Below, one piece after another: positions 1 to 6,620 of a stretch of DNA of 9,895 nucleotides. Both the position numbers and the translations under genes were made by a program. The first letter of the stretch is position 1. Each line of letters begins with the position of its first letter. The notes below the pieces were generated by a model, which did no database searches, was not told where the DNA came from, and worked only from the letters and a program-made list of their open reading frames with translations. This DNA is from Methanoregulaceae archaeon (GTDB lineage: Archaea; Halobacteriota; Methanomicrobia; Methanomicrobiales; Methanospirillaceae): contig JAJRBP010000162.1 of the NCBI GenBank assembly GCA_028679405.1, positions 1-9,895 on the forward strand, in the 5' to 3' direction.

Positions 1-2982
1 GTCGGGGATAGCTGCGGCTGCAACGATATGATCCTCGACCTTAAGGTCCGCCTTCTTCCGCATCTCCTGGAACCGCCGGACCACTTCCCTGGCATACCCT
101 TCGGCCTCGAGTTCCGGTGTAAGCGTGGAATCCACATAGACTCTGAACAAATCGGTTGCAACCGAGGTTACGTTCTGCGGGAGCACCTCTTCGAATTTTA
201 CATAAGATGGGTCGATCCGGTTGCCATCCAGGAATATTCCATCTGAAATTCCTTTTTTTAAGGAAGAACCGTCCGCTTCGAGGATGGCAGCCCTTACCTT
301 CGGGGCATCTTTACCGAACTTCGGGCCGAGGACCTTCATCTGAGGTTCTGCCCTCCAGGCAACGCGGTCATACGTCTCGCTTGCGACGACCGATCGTGCA
401 TTTGCACGTTCCCGATAAATCTCACCAAGATTCCTGATGGAAGCAGTGACTGTAGGGTCACCTGAAGCAACCACCACTTCCTTGACCGGCCACCTGAGTT
501 TCCTCTTCCCGAGTTGCCGTGCATTCGCCTGAGCTTCGTCGAACTGCATCGCAACCCCCATCTCGGCTTCAAGTGCCAGGTCTGTGAGTGATTTATCCGC
601 AACCGGCCAGCCCAGCATATGGACACTTTCCTGGTCCCGGTCTGTCCGGATATTCCTGTAGATCTCTTCAGCGATATGAGGAGCAAACGGGGCGAGGATC
701 TGCACGAGTCGGCGCATCACGTAGTATATCGTCTCGTAGGCATGGCGTTTCTCTTCGGATTCCCCTTCGAGCCACATCCGGGGCCTGACGAGCTGCACGT
801 ACCACCTGGAGAGGTCGTCAAGGACGAACTGGAGGATCGCCCTCGTTGCCCTGTGGAGCTGACAGGTCTCCATCGACTGCTCGACATCGGTGGTAAGCGA
901 CTGGACCCTCGATACGATCCACCGGTCGAGAGGCTGCATCTTCGTATTGTTTTTGCGAATGAACTCCCCGTCCCAGCGGCCGGCACCGGCTGCAGGGATA
1001 AAACCGTCGAGGACCATGTAGGGGATCGGGAAACGGTAGACGTTCCAGAAGATGTTGATCCCCCGGGCAACCGTCTTGATCCCTTCCCAGTTGAACTTCA
1101 GGTCGTCCCACGGTGCACTTGACGAGAGCACGTAGAGCCGCAGGACGTCGACACCCTGGGAAGCGATCACCTCTTCCGGAGTCACCACGTTCCCAAGGCT
1201 CTTTGACATCTTGCGGCCTTCGGCATCGAGTGCAAACCCATGCATGAGGACGCTCCGGTATGGCGAACGGTTGAACGCGATGGTGCTCGCCCCGAGCTGG
1301 GAGTAGAACCACCCCCTGGTCTGGTCCTGTCCCTCGGCGATAAAGTCCGCAGGCCAGAGCCGTTCGAATGCCACGGGATCTCCCGGGAAACGAAGCGTTG
1401 CCCATGATGCAACTGCAGAATCGAACCAGACATCGAAGATGTCCTCGACCCTCTTCATCACGCCACCACAGGTGCAGGGTATCGTCACTTCATCCACGTA
1501 CGGCCTGTGCGGGTCCGGGATAGAGATTCCGCTCGCTTTCTCGAGCTCTGCGATCGTTCCGATAACCCGGATCGTATCGCATTTTTTACATTCCCATATG
1601 GGTATCGGAATTCCCCAGTACCGCTGGCGCGAGATACACCAGTCCCTCGCCTCCTTTATCCAGTCATGGAACCTCGCACTGCCCGCCCATTCCGGATACC
1701 AGGTCACTTCCGCGACCTCCTCGAGCATCCGGTCGCGGAGCTCCGACGCCTTGAGGAACCACTGCTCCGTGGCCCTGAATATGATCGGAGTCTTGCACCT
1801 CCAGCAGTGACCGTACCGGTGCACGACCTTGTCCTCGGAGAGCAGATGGTCACCAAGTTCGTCGAGGACAACCCGGTTCGCGTCCCGGACGAACATGCAC
1901 TCGAGGATTCCACCTTCCGCCGTGAACCTGCCTGCCGTGTCTACAGGACAGAGGATTTCGAGGTTTTCACGCTGGCCGAGCAGGTAGTCGTCCCACCCGT
2001 GACCCGGGGCGATATGAACGAGCCCCGTATTCTCCCTGGCAACGAAATCGGCAGCAACAACCCTGTGTTCTACCTTTCGCTGGGCTGGTACCTGCTCGTG
2101 GAGAGGGGAGCGGTATTTCGTCCCGATGAGCTCGACACCGGTTTTTTTCTCAAGAATCTTGTAGTCCTGGTACCTGCCCTTTCGGAGGACCTGCTCGACC
2201 AGGTCTTCCATTATCCATAGGATTTCTTCGGTTCCTCCCTTCACCGCCCTCACTTTCGCATACACGAAATCCGGGTGGACGGCTACCGCGACATTTGCCG
2301 GCAGGGTCCAGGGTGTGGTGGTCCAGATGACGAGGTACTCGTTCTTATCTCTGTGAACCGGGAACTTTACGTAGATCGATGGGTCGGTCTCGTCCCAGTA
2401 TTCCACTTCTGCATCTGCAATCGCGGTCGCACACCTCGGGCACCAGTTCACCACGCGGAAGCCCTTCTCGAGCATGTTGTGCTCTGCCGCTTTCCGGCAG
2501 GTCCACCAGGCTGCTTCAATATACTCGGGGTGCATCGTCCTGTACGGGTCTTTAAAGTCGAGCCAGACACCCAGACTCATAAACTGCTCGCTCATCACCT
2601 CAAGGTTCTTTGCAGCAAAATCCCTGCACTGGTCGATGAACTTCCCTATCCCGTACGTCTCGATCTCCTTCTTCGAGGAGAAGCCGAGCTGCTGCTCGAC
2701 CCTTACCTCGATGGGGAGGCCATGCATGTCGTATCCGGCACGGGCTATCACGTCCCTTCCCGTCATCCTGCGGTAGCGGAGGATGCTGTCTTTTAAGATC
2801 TTGTTCCACGCAGTCCCCAGGTGGATGTGCCCGGTCGTGTAGGGAGGCCCGTCGACGAAGAAGAACGGGGGGTCCCCGGCATGGAGTTCCTTCACCTTTC
2901 CGTAGATATCTTCTGAGCGCCAGTACTCCTGCACCGACTCCTCGATAGTATGCGCATCGTAGCTGCTGGTGACTTCCTTCAC
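1..2982 (-). CDS. ileS: Isoleucyl-tRNA synthetase (3' end cut by window edge)
   Basis: Class Ia aminoacyl-tRNA synthetase that charges tRNA-Ile in the cytoplasm. 994 codons are visible, and the reading frame is open through base 1, so a C-terminal tail (perhaps 50-80 residues by family length) is missing. The class I signature PPYTTGHIHLG is near residues 45-56 (HLGT at 54-57), and KMSKS is at 591-595. The editing-domain motif HIAPGHGWDDY is present. Cysteine pairs at 181/184 with 393/396, and 465/468 with 503/505, fit the two zinc sites known from Thermus-type IleRS. The start is GTG at 2982, preceded by a GGAGAGG Shine-Dalgarno. An in-frame TGA lies 45 bases upstream with no ATG between, so the GTG is forced. 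The C-terminal half carries the anticodon-binding region, including the typical W(Y)VQLVRPR segment. Identification is secure; only the C-terminus is unseen. Confidence 0.97.
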   Translation of the reverse strand, partial: MKEVTSSYDAHTIEESVQEYWRSEDIYGKVKELHAGDPPFFFVDGPPYTTGHIHLGTAWNKILKDSILRYRRMTGRDVIARAGYDMHGLPIEVRVEQQLGFSSKKEIETYGIGKFIDQCRDFAAKNLEVMSEQFMSLGVWLDFKDPYRTMHPEYIEAAWWTCRKAAEHNMLEKGFRVVNWCPRCATAIADAEVEYWDETDPSIYVKFPVHRDKNEYLVIWTTTPWTLPANVAVAVHPDFVYAKVRAVKGGTEEILWIMEDLVEQVLRKGRYQDYKILEKKTGVELIGTKYRSPLHEQVPAQRKVEHRVVAADFVARENTGLVHIAPGHGWDDYLLGQRENLEILCPVDTAGRFTAEGGILECMFVRDANRVVLDELGDHLLSEDKVVHRYGHCWRCKTPIIFRATEQWFLKASELRDRMLEEVAEVTWYPEWAGSARFHDWIKEARDWCISRQRYWGIPIPIWECKKCDTIRVIGTIAELEKASGISIPDPHRPYVDEVTIPCTCGGVMKRVEDIFDVWFDSAVASWATLRFPGDPVAFERLWPADFIAEGQDQTRGWFYSQLGASTIAFNRSPYRSVLMHGFALDAEGRKMSKSLGNVVTPEEVIASQGVDVLRLYVLSSSAPWDDLKFNWEGIKTVARGINIFWNVYRFPIPYMVLDGFIPAAGAGRWDGEFIRKNNTKMQPLDRWIVSRVQSLTTDVEQSMETCQLHRATRAILQFVLDDLSRWYVQLVRPRMWLEGESEEKRHAYETIYYVMRRLVQILAPFAPHIAEEIYRNIRTDRDQESVHMLGWPVADKSLTDLALEAEMGVAMQFDEAQANARQLGKRKLRWPVKEVVVASGDPTVTASIRNLGEIYRERANARSVVASETYDRVAWRAEPQMKVLGPKFGKDAPKVRAAILEADGSSLKKGISDGIFLDGNRIDPSYVKFEEVLPQNVTSVATDLFRVYVDSTLTPELEAEGYAREVVRRFQEMRKKADLKVEDHIVAAAAIPD

Positions 2983-3045
2983 CGGATCCTCTCCACCAGA
3001 CCCTGGAATGGATACAGGGAATCTTCATCAGTATTGGCGATTACA

Positions 3046-3094
3046 GACAAAGTAGTTTGTCCTTTCCATTCCGGAATGTCAGGGAATAAAAATT
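3046..3094 (-). promoter_or_regulatory. Candidate ileS promoter/leader with palindromes
   Basis: Reading on the minus strand, a TATA-like TTTTTATT (3085-3094) is followed by a perfect 12-bp palindrome CATTCCGGAATG (3067-3078) and then a 6-bp stem GACAAA/TTTGTC with a 4-base loop (3046-3061). A TATA box there would put transcription start near 3064 and give a leader of roughly 80 bases before the GTG at 2982. The palindrome would then sit between TATA box and start site, where archaeal repressors commonly bind. The TATA match is weak (no clean TTTATATA), so the promoter call is tentative; the palindromes themselves are exact. Confidence 0.35.
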
Positions 3095-3167
3095 ACAGAA
3101 AACTGAACAAACGACACGGGTAATCCTCCGGGCTCACTGATAAATTGAGAACGATTGTCACTGGCCA

Positions 3168-3194
3168 CTGTGGAATCAGACTGGTTTTCCACAG
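3168..3194. repeat. 8-bp inverted repeat between hsp20 and ileS
   Basis: CTGTGGAA (3168-3175) and TTCCACAG (3187-3194) are perfect reverse complements separated by 11 bases. The repeat lies about 50 bases past the hsp20 stop codon and about 190 bases before the ileS start. A T-rich stretch on the minus strand (about 3215-3232) falls between the hsp20 stop and this stem. The stem is therefore not followed by a T-tract in the manner of an intrinsic terminator. It may be an RNA hairpin at the hsp20 3' end or an operator; no function can be assigned from sequence. Confidence 0.35.
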
Positions 3195-3245
3195 GATTTC
3201 GCGATCGGACGGAGAAAAATATTGTAAAATGATCTGATGTCTGAT

Positions 3246-3716
3246 CTATTCGATCGCAATCTTCGTCTTCTTTTCCTCGGCTGACTTTTTCAGGTGTATC
3301 TCCAGGACGCCGTTCTTGAACGTAGCCTTCGCTTCTTCCATCTTCACCGCTTTTGGCAGCGGAATAACCCGACGGACGGCCCCGAACCTGCGTTCGTGCA
3401 GGTAGTAACCCTCCTTCTCCTCTTCCTTCTCCGTCTTCCGCTCGGCAGCGATCTCCAGGGTATTCGGATCGAGAAGATCGATCGAGATATCATCCTTTGT
3501 CACGCCCGGGATCATATCGGCGGTGACGACAACCATACTGTCCTGTTCGAGCACATCGACCCGGAGTTCCTTCCGGAGCGCCGGCACCCCTTCCGCGGTC
3601 CCCCCCGGGGGCATGAGTGCCGGTCTCCCGGGTTCGACGACCTGGTGAAAGAGATTATCCATGTAATTCCTCATGTCTTCCAGCTCATCGAATATCGATC
3701 GGTAATATCGTGCCAT
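3246..3716 (-). CDS. hsp20: Hsp20/alpha-crystallin family small heat-shock protein
   Basis: Cytoplasmic ATP-independent holdase chaperone that forms oligomers and binds unfolding proteins. The protein is 156 residues from the ATG at 3716, a normal size for archaeal sHSPs. The variable N-terminal arm (1-48) contains an FDELEDMRNYMDNLF helix. The alpha-crystallin domain spans about 50-143 and includes the IPGV turn (69-72), a charged ERKTEKEEEKEGYYLHER loop and the hallmark GVLEI (136-140). The C-terminal IXI oligomerisation motif is IAI (153-155). The frame stays open upstream to ATG codons at 3731 and 3812. I chose 3716 because GGAGAGATGGAGA supplies a Shine-Dalgarno and because the best TATA box (3776-3787) lies inside the 3812 extension. 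It is divergent from the methyltransferase gene and 263 bp upstream of ileS. Confidence 0.95.
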   Translation of the reverse strand: MARYYRSIFDELEDMRNYMDNLFHQVVEPGRPALMPPGGTAEGVPALRKELRVDVLEQDSMVVVTADMIPGVTKDDISIDLLDPNTLEIAAERKTEKEEEKEGYYLHERRFGAVRRVIPLPKAVKMEEAKATFKNGVLEIHLKKSAEEKKTKIAIE

Positions 3717-3775
3717 TCTCCATCTCTCCATTTTCCGGAAACGACTTCTTCCGGTGAAATCCCAAGGGTCATCCG

Positions 3776-3787
3776 CATATATGAAAC
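3776..3787 (-). promoter_or_regulatory. TATA box of hsp20
   Basis: On the minus strand the sequence is GTTTCATATATG, a good archaeal box A core. Transcription start about 26 bases downstream would fall near 3754, leaving a leader of about 38 bases with a Shine-Dalgarno before the ATG at 3716. Its position argues against a start codon at 3812. No start site has been mapped; this is read from sequence alone. Confidence 0.55.
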
Positions 3788-3800
3788 TATCCCGGCAGGT

Positions 3801-3828
3801 TCCGGATGGCATCCTTCAGGCATCCGGA
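3801..3828. promoter_or_regulatory. 8-bp inverted repeat next to hsp20 TATA box
   Basis: TCCGGATG (3801-3808) and CATCCGGA (3821-3828) are perfect reverse complements with a 12-base spacer. The repeat starts 13 bases beyond the distal edge of the hsp20 TATA box, where an activator or the BRE/TFB region would lie. It is also within the divergent region shared with the methyltransferase gene. It could be a transcription-factor operator. TCCGGA-type words are frequent in this genome, so chance is a real alternative. Confidence 0.4.
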
Positions 3829-3898
3829 TCCAATCTTCTTGATGAATGCGCAGAGGCTTCCGGTAAAAGCGGGTACCGGTCCTATCTTTTCCAGTCGC

Positions 3899-3941
3899 TT
3901 TCAATATGCATCCGATCGTACCGGTATGAGAAGCGGGAGGG
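3899..3941 (+). promoter_or_regulatory. Weak TATA-like box and Shine-Dalgarno of methyltransferase gene
   Basis: TTTCAATATGCAT around 3899-3911 is a weak TATA-like element. A start about 26 bases on would fall near 3931, just before the strong GGGAGGG ribosome-binding site (3935-3941). The Shine-Dalgarno sits only 0-1 base from the ATG at 3942 and 3-4 bases from the next ATG at 3945, which favours the second ATG. Confidence 0.35.
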
Positions 3942-3944
3942 ATG

Positions 3945-4625
3945 ATGGAGCACATAAGGAACGCGTTCAATGCATTCGCCGACCAGTACGATTCCCAGCG
4001 GCGCTGGGTGATCCCCGAGATGGACACATTCTATAGCACGGCAGTCTGGATGGCGGACTATCCTGGCACCTCACCGGCAATCCTCGATATCGGGGCAGGC
4101 ACCGGTCTTCTCTCCGCCATGCTTCTCGGGCGGTATCCGGATGCTTCAGTGACACTCCTTGATATATCCGAACAGATGCTCGCAGTTGCCAGAAAAAGGT
4201 TCGAGGGCAGGAAAAATATCCGGTATATTACTGGCGATTACAGCGGCACAGACCTCGGGGGAAAGTATGACCTGGTCTGCTCGGCCCTCTCCATCCATCA
4301 CCTCCCGGACAAGGAGAAACACCGGCTCTACTGCAGGATCTGCGATGTCCTGAACCCGGGGGGAATTTTCGTGAATGCCGACCAGGCGTCCGGAGAAACG
4401 CCTGCCATGGACAGGAAATTCCTGGAGTACTGGAACGAATTTTTCAGTGACGGACCACTCTCTCCGGAGGAACGTGCCGAGATCATGAAACGGCGGGATA
4501 CCCTGGACCAGAACGCAAAACTCTCAGACCAGCTCTGCTGGCTGAAGGACTGCGGATTTCATGACGTGGATGTGGTGTACAGGAACCGCATCTTCGTGGT
4601 GCTGACGGGGAGAAAAGCTCCCTGA
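3945..4625 (+). CDS. Class I SAM-dependent methyltransferase
   Basis: Predicted cytoplasmic methyltransferase with a Rossmann-like fold, 226 residues; the substrate cannot be told from sequence. The N-terminal cap has FNAFADQYDSQRR, often seen in this methanogen-rich group. Motif I is LDIGAGTG (47-54), followed by the acidic ribose-binding Asp in TLLDIS (Asp73), a GDY element (97-99), SALSIHHLPD after strand 4, and the post-motif NPGG (137-140). The C-terminal part (EEIMKRR-type helix, then LKDCGFHDVDVVYRN) loosely recalls CmoA-like and UbiE-like small-molecule or tRNA methyltransferases. ATG 3942 is an alternative start one codon upstream; the spacing to GGGAGGG favours 3945. The next gene follows after 38 bases on the same strand, so the two may be co-transcribed. 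Confidence 0.9.
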   Translation: MEHIRNAFNAFADQYDSQRRWVIPEMDTFYSTAVWMADYPGTSPAILDIGAGTGLLSAMLLGRYPDASVTLLDISEQMLAVARKRFEGRKNIRYITGDYSGTDLGGKYDLVCSALSIHHLPDKEKHRLYCRICDVLNPGGIFVNADQASGETPAMDRKFLEYWNEFFSDGPLSPEERAEIMKRRDTLDQNAKLSDQLCWLKDCGFHDVDVVYRNRIFVVLTGRKAP

Positions 4626-4663
4626 GACCTGGAAATCATGAAACAACCCCTCAACCCCGCAGG

Positions 4664-4963
4664 ATGGAACGATTCCGGAGTATGATCCAATTTGAGCCCT
4701 CAACCGGAATTCTCGCATCCCTCCTGTGTATTAATGCAGGTGTCTTCCTGCTGTTCGGCTATGACAAACACCAGGCACGCCGTGACGGGTGGCGGGTCCC
4801 TGAACGCACACTCCTTCTCTCCTCGCTCGCAGGGCCGTTCGGTGCTTTCTCCGGGATGAACGTCTTTCATCACAAGACGAGAAAGCCTGCATTTTTTATC
4901 CTGGTACCCGCTTTTATTGTTCTCCAGGTCGTGTGCGCAGTGATTATTTCAGGAGGAATATGA
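4664..4963 (+). CDS. DUF1294 family small membrane protein
   Basis: Small integral membrane protein of 99 residues with the DUF1294 pattern: a YDKHQA motif (33-38) after the first hydrophobic helix (about 15-32), RVPE (44-47), a second hydrophobic stretch with LAGPFGAFSGM (about 49-65), the highly conserved FHHKTRKPAF (68-77), and a third helix (about 77-96). The family's biochemical role is not established. There is no convincing Shine-Dalgarno for ATG 4664. ATG 4682 (residue 7) is an alternative with GGAG one base away, too close to be ideal. The gene lies 38 bases after the methyltransferase on the same strand and is convergent with the alkD-like gene. Confidence 0.9.
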   Translation: MERFRSMIQFEPSTGILASLLCINAGVFLLFGYDKHQARRDGWRVPERTLLLSSLAGPFGAFSGMNVFHHKTRKPAFFILVPAFIVLQVVCAVIISGGI

Positions 4964-5088
4964 CTGGAAACGAACTCTTTTCAAAAGATTTTATCTACTC
5001 ATTCCACGCGTCCCTATCTGCGTTTACCAATCCTTTTTCATCGCCTCAGTTCTCAGGTCTCCAGGCATCAGTTCAATCGCGTACCTGA
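4960..5088 (+). CDS. Possible 42-codon ORF, coupled to DUF1294 stop
   Basis: An ATG at 4960 overlaps the DUF1294 stop as ATGA and is preceded by a textbook AGGAGG three bases upstream. The frame runs 42 codons (begins MTGNELFSKDFIYSF) to TGA at 5086-5088. The last third lies antisense to the end of the alkD-like gene. I do not recognise the peptide, and its Ser/Phe/Gln-rich second half looks like a random reading of the opposite strand. The signals could be a relic of a lost downstream gene or a genuine tiny ORF. Confidence 0.2.
   Translation: MTGNELFSKDFIYSFHASLSAFTNPFSSPQFSGLQASVQSRT
4976..4998 (+). terminator. Weak T-tract terminator candidate after DUF1294
   Basis: TCTTTT and AAAAGA (4976-4988) form a small A/T-rich inverted repeat around one central base, followed by GATTTTATC. 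It lies in the 60-bp convergent gap between DUF1294 and the alkD-like gene. Archaeal termination mainly needs T-tracts, so this is plausible but weak, and the stem is thermodynamically poor. Confidence 0.25.
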
Positions 5089-5740
5089 GAGCCGTCCTTG
5101 GCATCTTCCTCTTGTTCCGCATTACGTACTCAAACACCTCTTGCTGGTGCTTCCGGCTTGCCTCCTTAAGGAGCCATCCGTAGCCCTTCTGTACCATGTC
5201 ATCCCCGTCAGTGAGGAGGAGGTCGGCGATCTCCAGTGAATCGTCCAGGTATTTCCCGCGTTTCGCGGGCACAATCAGCGATACCGCCGCAGCACGGCGC
5301 ATCCAGCGGTTCTCCGACTGCGTCCAGCGTTTCAGTTCGCCTACCATATCAGGGAATTTTTCGATAAAATCTCCTACCGCGTGATTGCAGAACCCATCGC
5401 AAGCTGCCCAGTTGGAGATATAGCGGCGGATCCAGTCCTCGAAGACCGCAAGGTCCGCACGTTCGAACCGATCTGCAAGATTCGGAACCCATGCTGAGAC
5501 AATGAAGGCCTCCTCCAGGTAACCCGACCAGTACAGGTCCTCGCAGAGGTGAAAGATCTCTTCCTTGTCACGGTCCTTCACCTCCTTCCAGTACTTTTTC
5601 GCAAGGGCGATACCTGTCGCCGTTTTTATTCCATAGCACTTGATCTCCTCTTTGAAGAAACGTCTGGATGATCTTTGTATATCTGGATCTGCGATACTGT
5701 TGAGGTCGTTCCTGATCCGGGAGAGAACAGAGTCCATCAT
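5024..5740 (-). CDS. DNA alkylation repair enzyme, AlkD-like HEAT-repeat glycosylase
   Basis: Predicted DNA glycosylase of the AlkC/AlkD superfamily, which removes N3- and N7-alkylated purines. 238 residues, the usual length, all alpha-helical with HEAT-like helix pairs. YGIKTATGIALAKKYW (36-51) corresponds to the N-terminal conserved helix region. The key catalytic-cleft pattern is visible: Trp111 and Asp115 in NWAACDGF, Arg149 in RWMRRAA, and Trp189 in GYGWLLKEAS. These match in order and spacing Trp109, Asp113, Arg148 and Trp187 of Bacillus cereus AlkD. The start is the first of two ATGs (5740, 5737) with no clear Shine-Dalgarno, so a leaderless or short-leader transcript is possible. No neighbouring repair gene is seen; it appears to be a single-gene unit convergent with DUF1294. 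Confidence 0.92.
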   Translation of the reverse strand: MMDSVLSRIRNDLNSIADPDIQRSSRRFFKEEIKCYGIKTATGIALAKKYWKEVKDRDKEEIFHLCEDLYWSGYLEEAFIVSAWVPNLADRFERADLAVFEDWIRRYISNWAACDGFCNHAVGDFIEKFPDMVGELKRWTQSENRWMRRAAAVSLIVPAKRGKYLDDSLEIADLLLTDGDDMVQKGYGWLLKEASRKHQQEVFEYVMRNKRKMPRTALRYAIELMPGDLRTEAMKKDW

Positions 5741-5860
5741 AACAGGTTGGGGAGGACTGCGGGATAAGCCCTCGGGACTGAAGCTGCAATCAGACCCTGA
5801 CTATTCCTCTCCAATATGGACCGGCGGGTATGTTGCGATCTTCCCGGGCGCTCCACAAAC

Positions 5861-5899
5861 AAAAAAAGATACATCCGGGGGACCGGTTCTTCTCCGGAT
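5861..5899 (-). terminator. Stem plus T7 terminator candidate downstream of TPR gene
   Basis: On the minus strand, ATCCGG (5894-5899) pairs with CCGGAT (5873-5878) across a 15-base loop, and a run of seven T (5861-5867 read in reverse), then GTTTG, follows five bases later. It lies 35-73 bases past the TPR gene stop and is the second of two tandem candidates. It would also insulate the alkD-like gene from read-through. Confidence 0.5.
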
Positions 5900-5905
5900 T
5901 CTCCT

Positions 5906-5935
5906 GTGAAAAACAACCGGGGGGTGAATCCGGTT
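5906..5935 (-). terminator. First terminator candidate, overlapping TPR stop codon
   Basis: On the minus strand, AACCGG (5930-5935) pairs with CCGGTT (5915-5920), and GTTTTTCAC follows shortly after. The 5' arm overlaps the TAA stop at 5934-5936, so the stem would start within the coding region. The T-run is short (five); alone it is a modest terminator, but together with the next one it makes a tandem arrangement. Confidence 0.4.
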
Positions 5936-6596
5936 ACTTCCTTCCCCTGGCCGCAAAGGCCACGATTACCAACCCGGCTCCCAGTAAGGGGATAACCGGA
6001 GACAATGGGGATCCCGTGGCTGATGGCGATGGAACGGTTGTCTGCTGCATCATCGCGGTGGCGAATTTTTTCGCTGATTGCGCTGCCTCAAGGGAGGGAT
6101 TGATTTCGAGTGCCTTCTCGGCAGCCTCCAAAGCCTCTGAGTACCGCCCGAGGTGCCCGTAAGCAGTCGCCACATTCGCCCAGCCCTCCGCAAGACCTGG
6201 ATCGAGTGAGACCGCCTTCTCTGCGGAATTTACTGCCTCGCCGTACCTCCCGAGGTTGTTCAGGGCATCGGCACGGCTCGCCCATGCCTCTGAAATGTTC
6301 GCATTCCCTTCAAGAGCCCGGTCAGACGCGTTCAGTGCCTCCTCGTTCCTGCCGAGGACCACCAGCAGCCCAGCCTTCTGTGTCCAGGCGAGTGAGAAGT
6401 CAGGCTGTATCGAGAGCGCGTGGTCAGTAGCTTCGAGGGCTTCCCGGTACCTGCCCTGCGAGGCGAGGTCTGCCCCGGTATTGTACGCATTGATCGCATC
6501 GATATTCTGTCCCGTAAGTTCCGGGCCGGCTGCCATTGCAGGATATGCAAGGACAAGCAGGAGAAGAACCACCAGAATACCAGTCGTGATGGACAT
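5934..6596 (-). CDS. Secreted, membrane-anchored four-TPR protein
   Basis: Probable surface protein. The order is a hydrophobic signal segment (GILVVLLLLVLAYPAMA), four uninterrupted 34-residue tetratricopeptide repeats, a Thr/Ser/Pro-rich linker (TTVPSPSATGS), and a C-terminal hydrophobic helix (VIPLLGAGLVIVAFAA) ending in the basic tail RGRK. This build anchors the TPR module outside the cell, where it would bind other proteins; the partner is unknown. Each repeat carries the pattern LGRYxEALxAxxKALxxxP. From ATG 6596 it has 220 residues; ATG 6614 adds six residues. I prefer 6596 because a TATATA box at 6624-6629 would place transcription start near 6600, making 6614 untranscribed from that promoter. 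A second TATA-like element near 6645 would allow 6614. There is no Shine-Dalgarno for either start. The gene is divergent from the ALDH gene. Confidence 0.87.
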   Translation of the reverse strand: MSITTGILVVLLLLVLAYPAMAAGPELTGQNIDAINAYNTGADLASQGRYREALEATDHALSIQPDFSLAWTQKAGLLVVLGRNEEALNASDRALEGNANISEAWASRADALNNLGRYGEAVNSAEKAVSLDPGLAEGWANVATAYGHLGRYSEALEAAEKALEINPSLEAAQSAKKFATAMMQQTTVPSPSATGSPLSPVIPLLGAGLVIVAFAARGRK

Positions 6597-6620
6597 ATTC
6601 CCGGGTATTTGCATGGTAAT

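Noticed and set aside
1507..2220. 237-codon plus-strand frame inside ileS, plus other long antisense frames (619-1122, 2275-2796)
   Set aside because: They lie entirely opposite ileS, have compositions rich in Pro/Arg/Val with no recognisable motif, and start without ribosome-binding sites. They are shadows of a GC-rich gene.
2809..2823. HLGT in place of HIGH in IleRS
   Set aside because: The last His is replaced by Thr, but the surrounding TGHIHLGTAWNK matches what I recall of archaeal IleRS, so it is family-typical and not a defect.
3595..3615. C7G5 homopolymer run in hsp20 as a possible frameshift or phase-variation site
   Set aside because: The frame is intact across it (Pro-Pro-Gly-Gly linker), and the reading on both sides is a normal Hsp20.
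3717..3944. Short plus-strand frames in the hsp20/methyltransferase gap (3754-3945, 3806-4036)
   Set aside because: They overlap the promoter elements or the methyltransferase start, lack family features, and read like random sequence.
5741..5933. Possible small gene between the alkD-like and TPR genes
   Set aside because: Only shadow frames running out of the alkD-like gene are present. The stretch is explained by the tandem terminators and the presumed alkD-like promoter.
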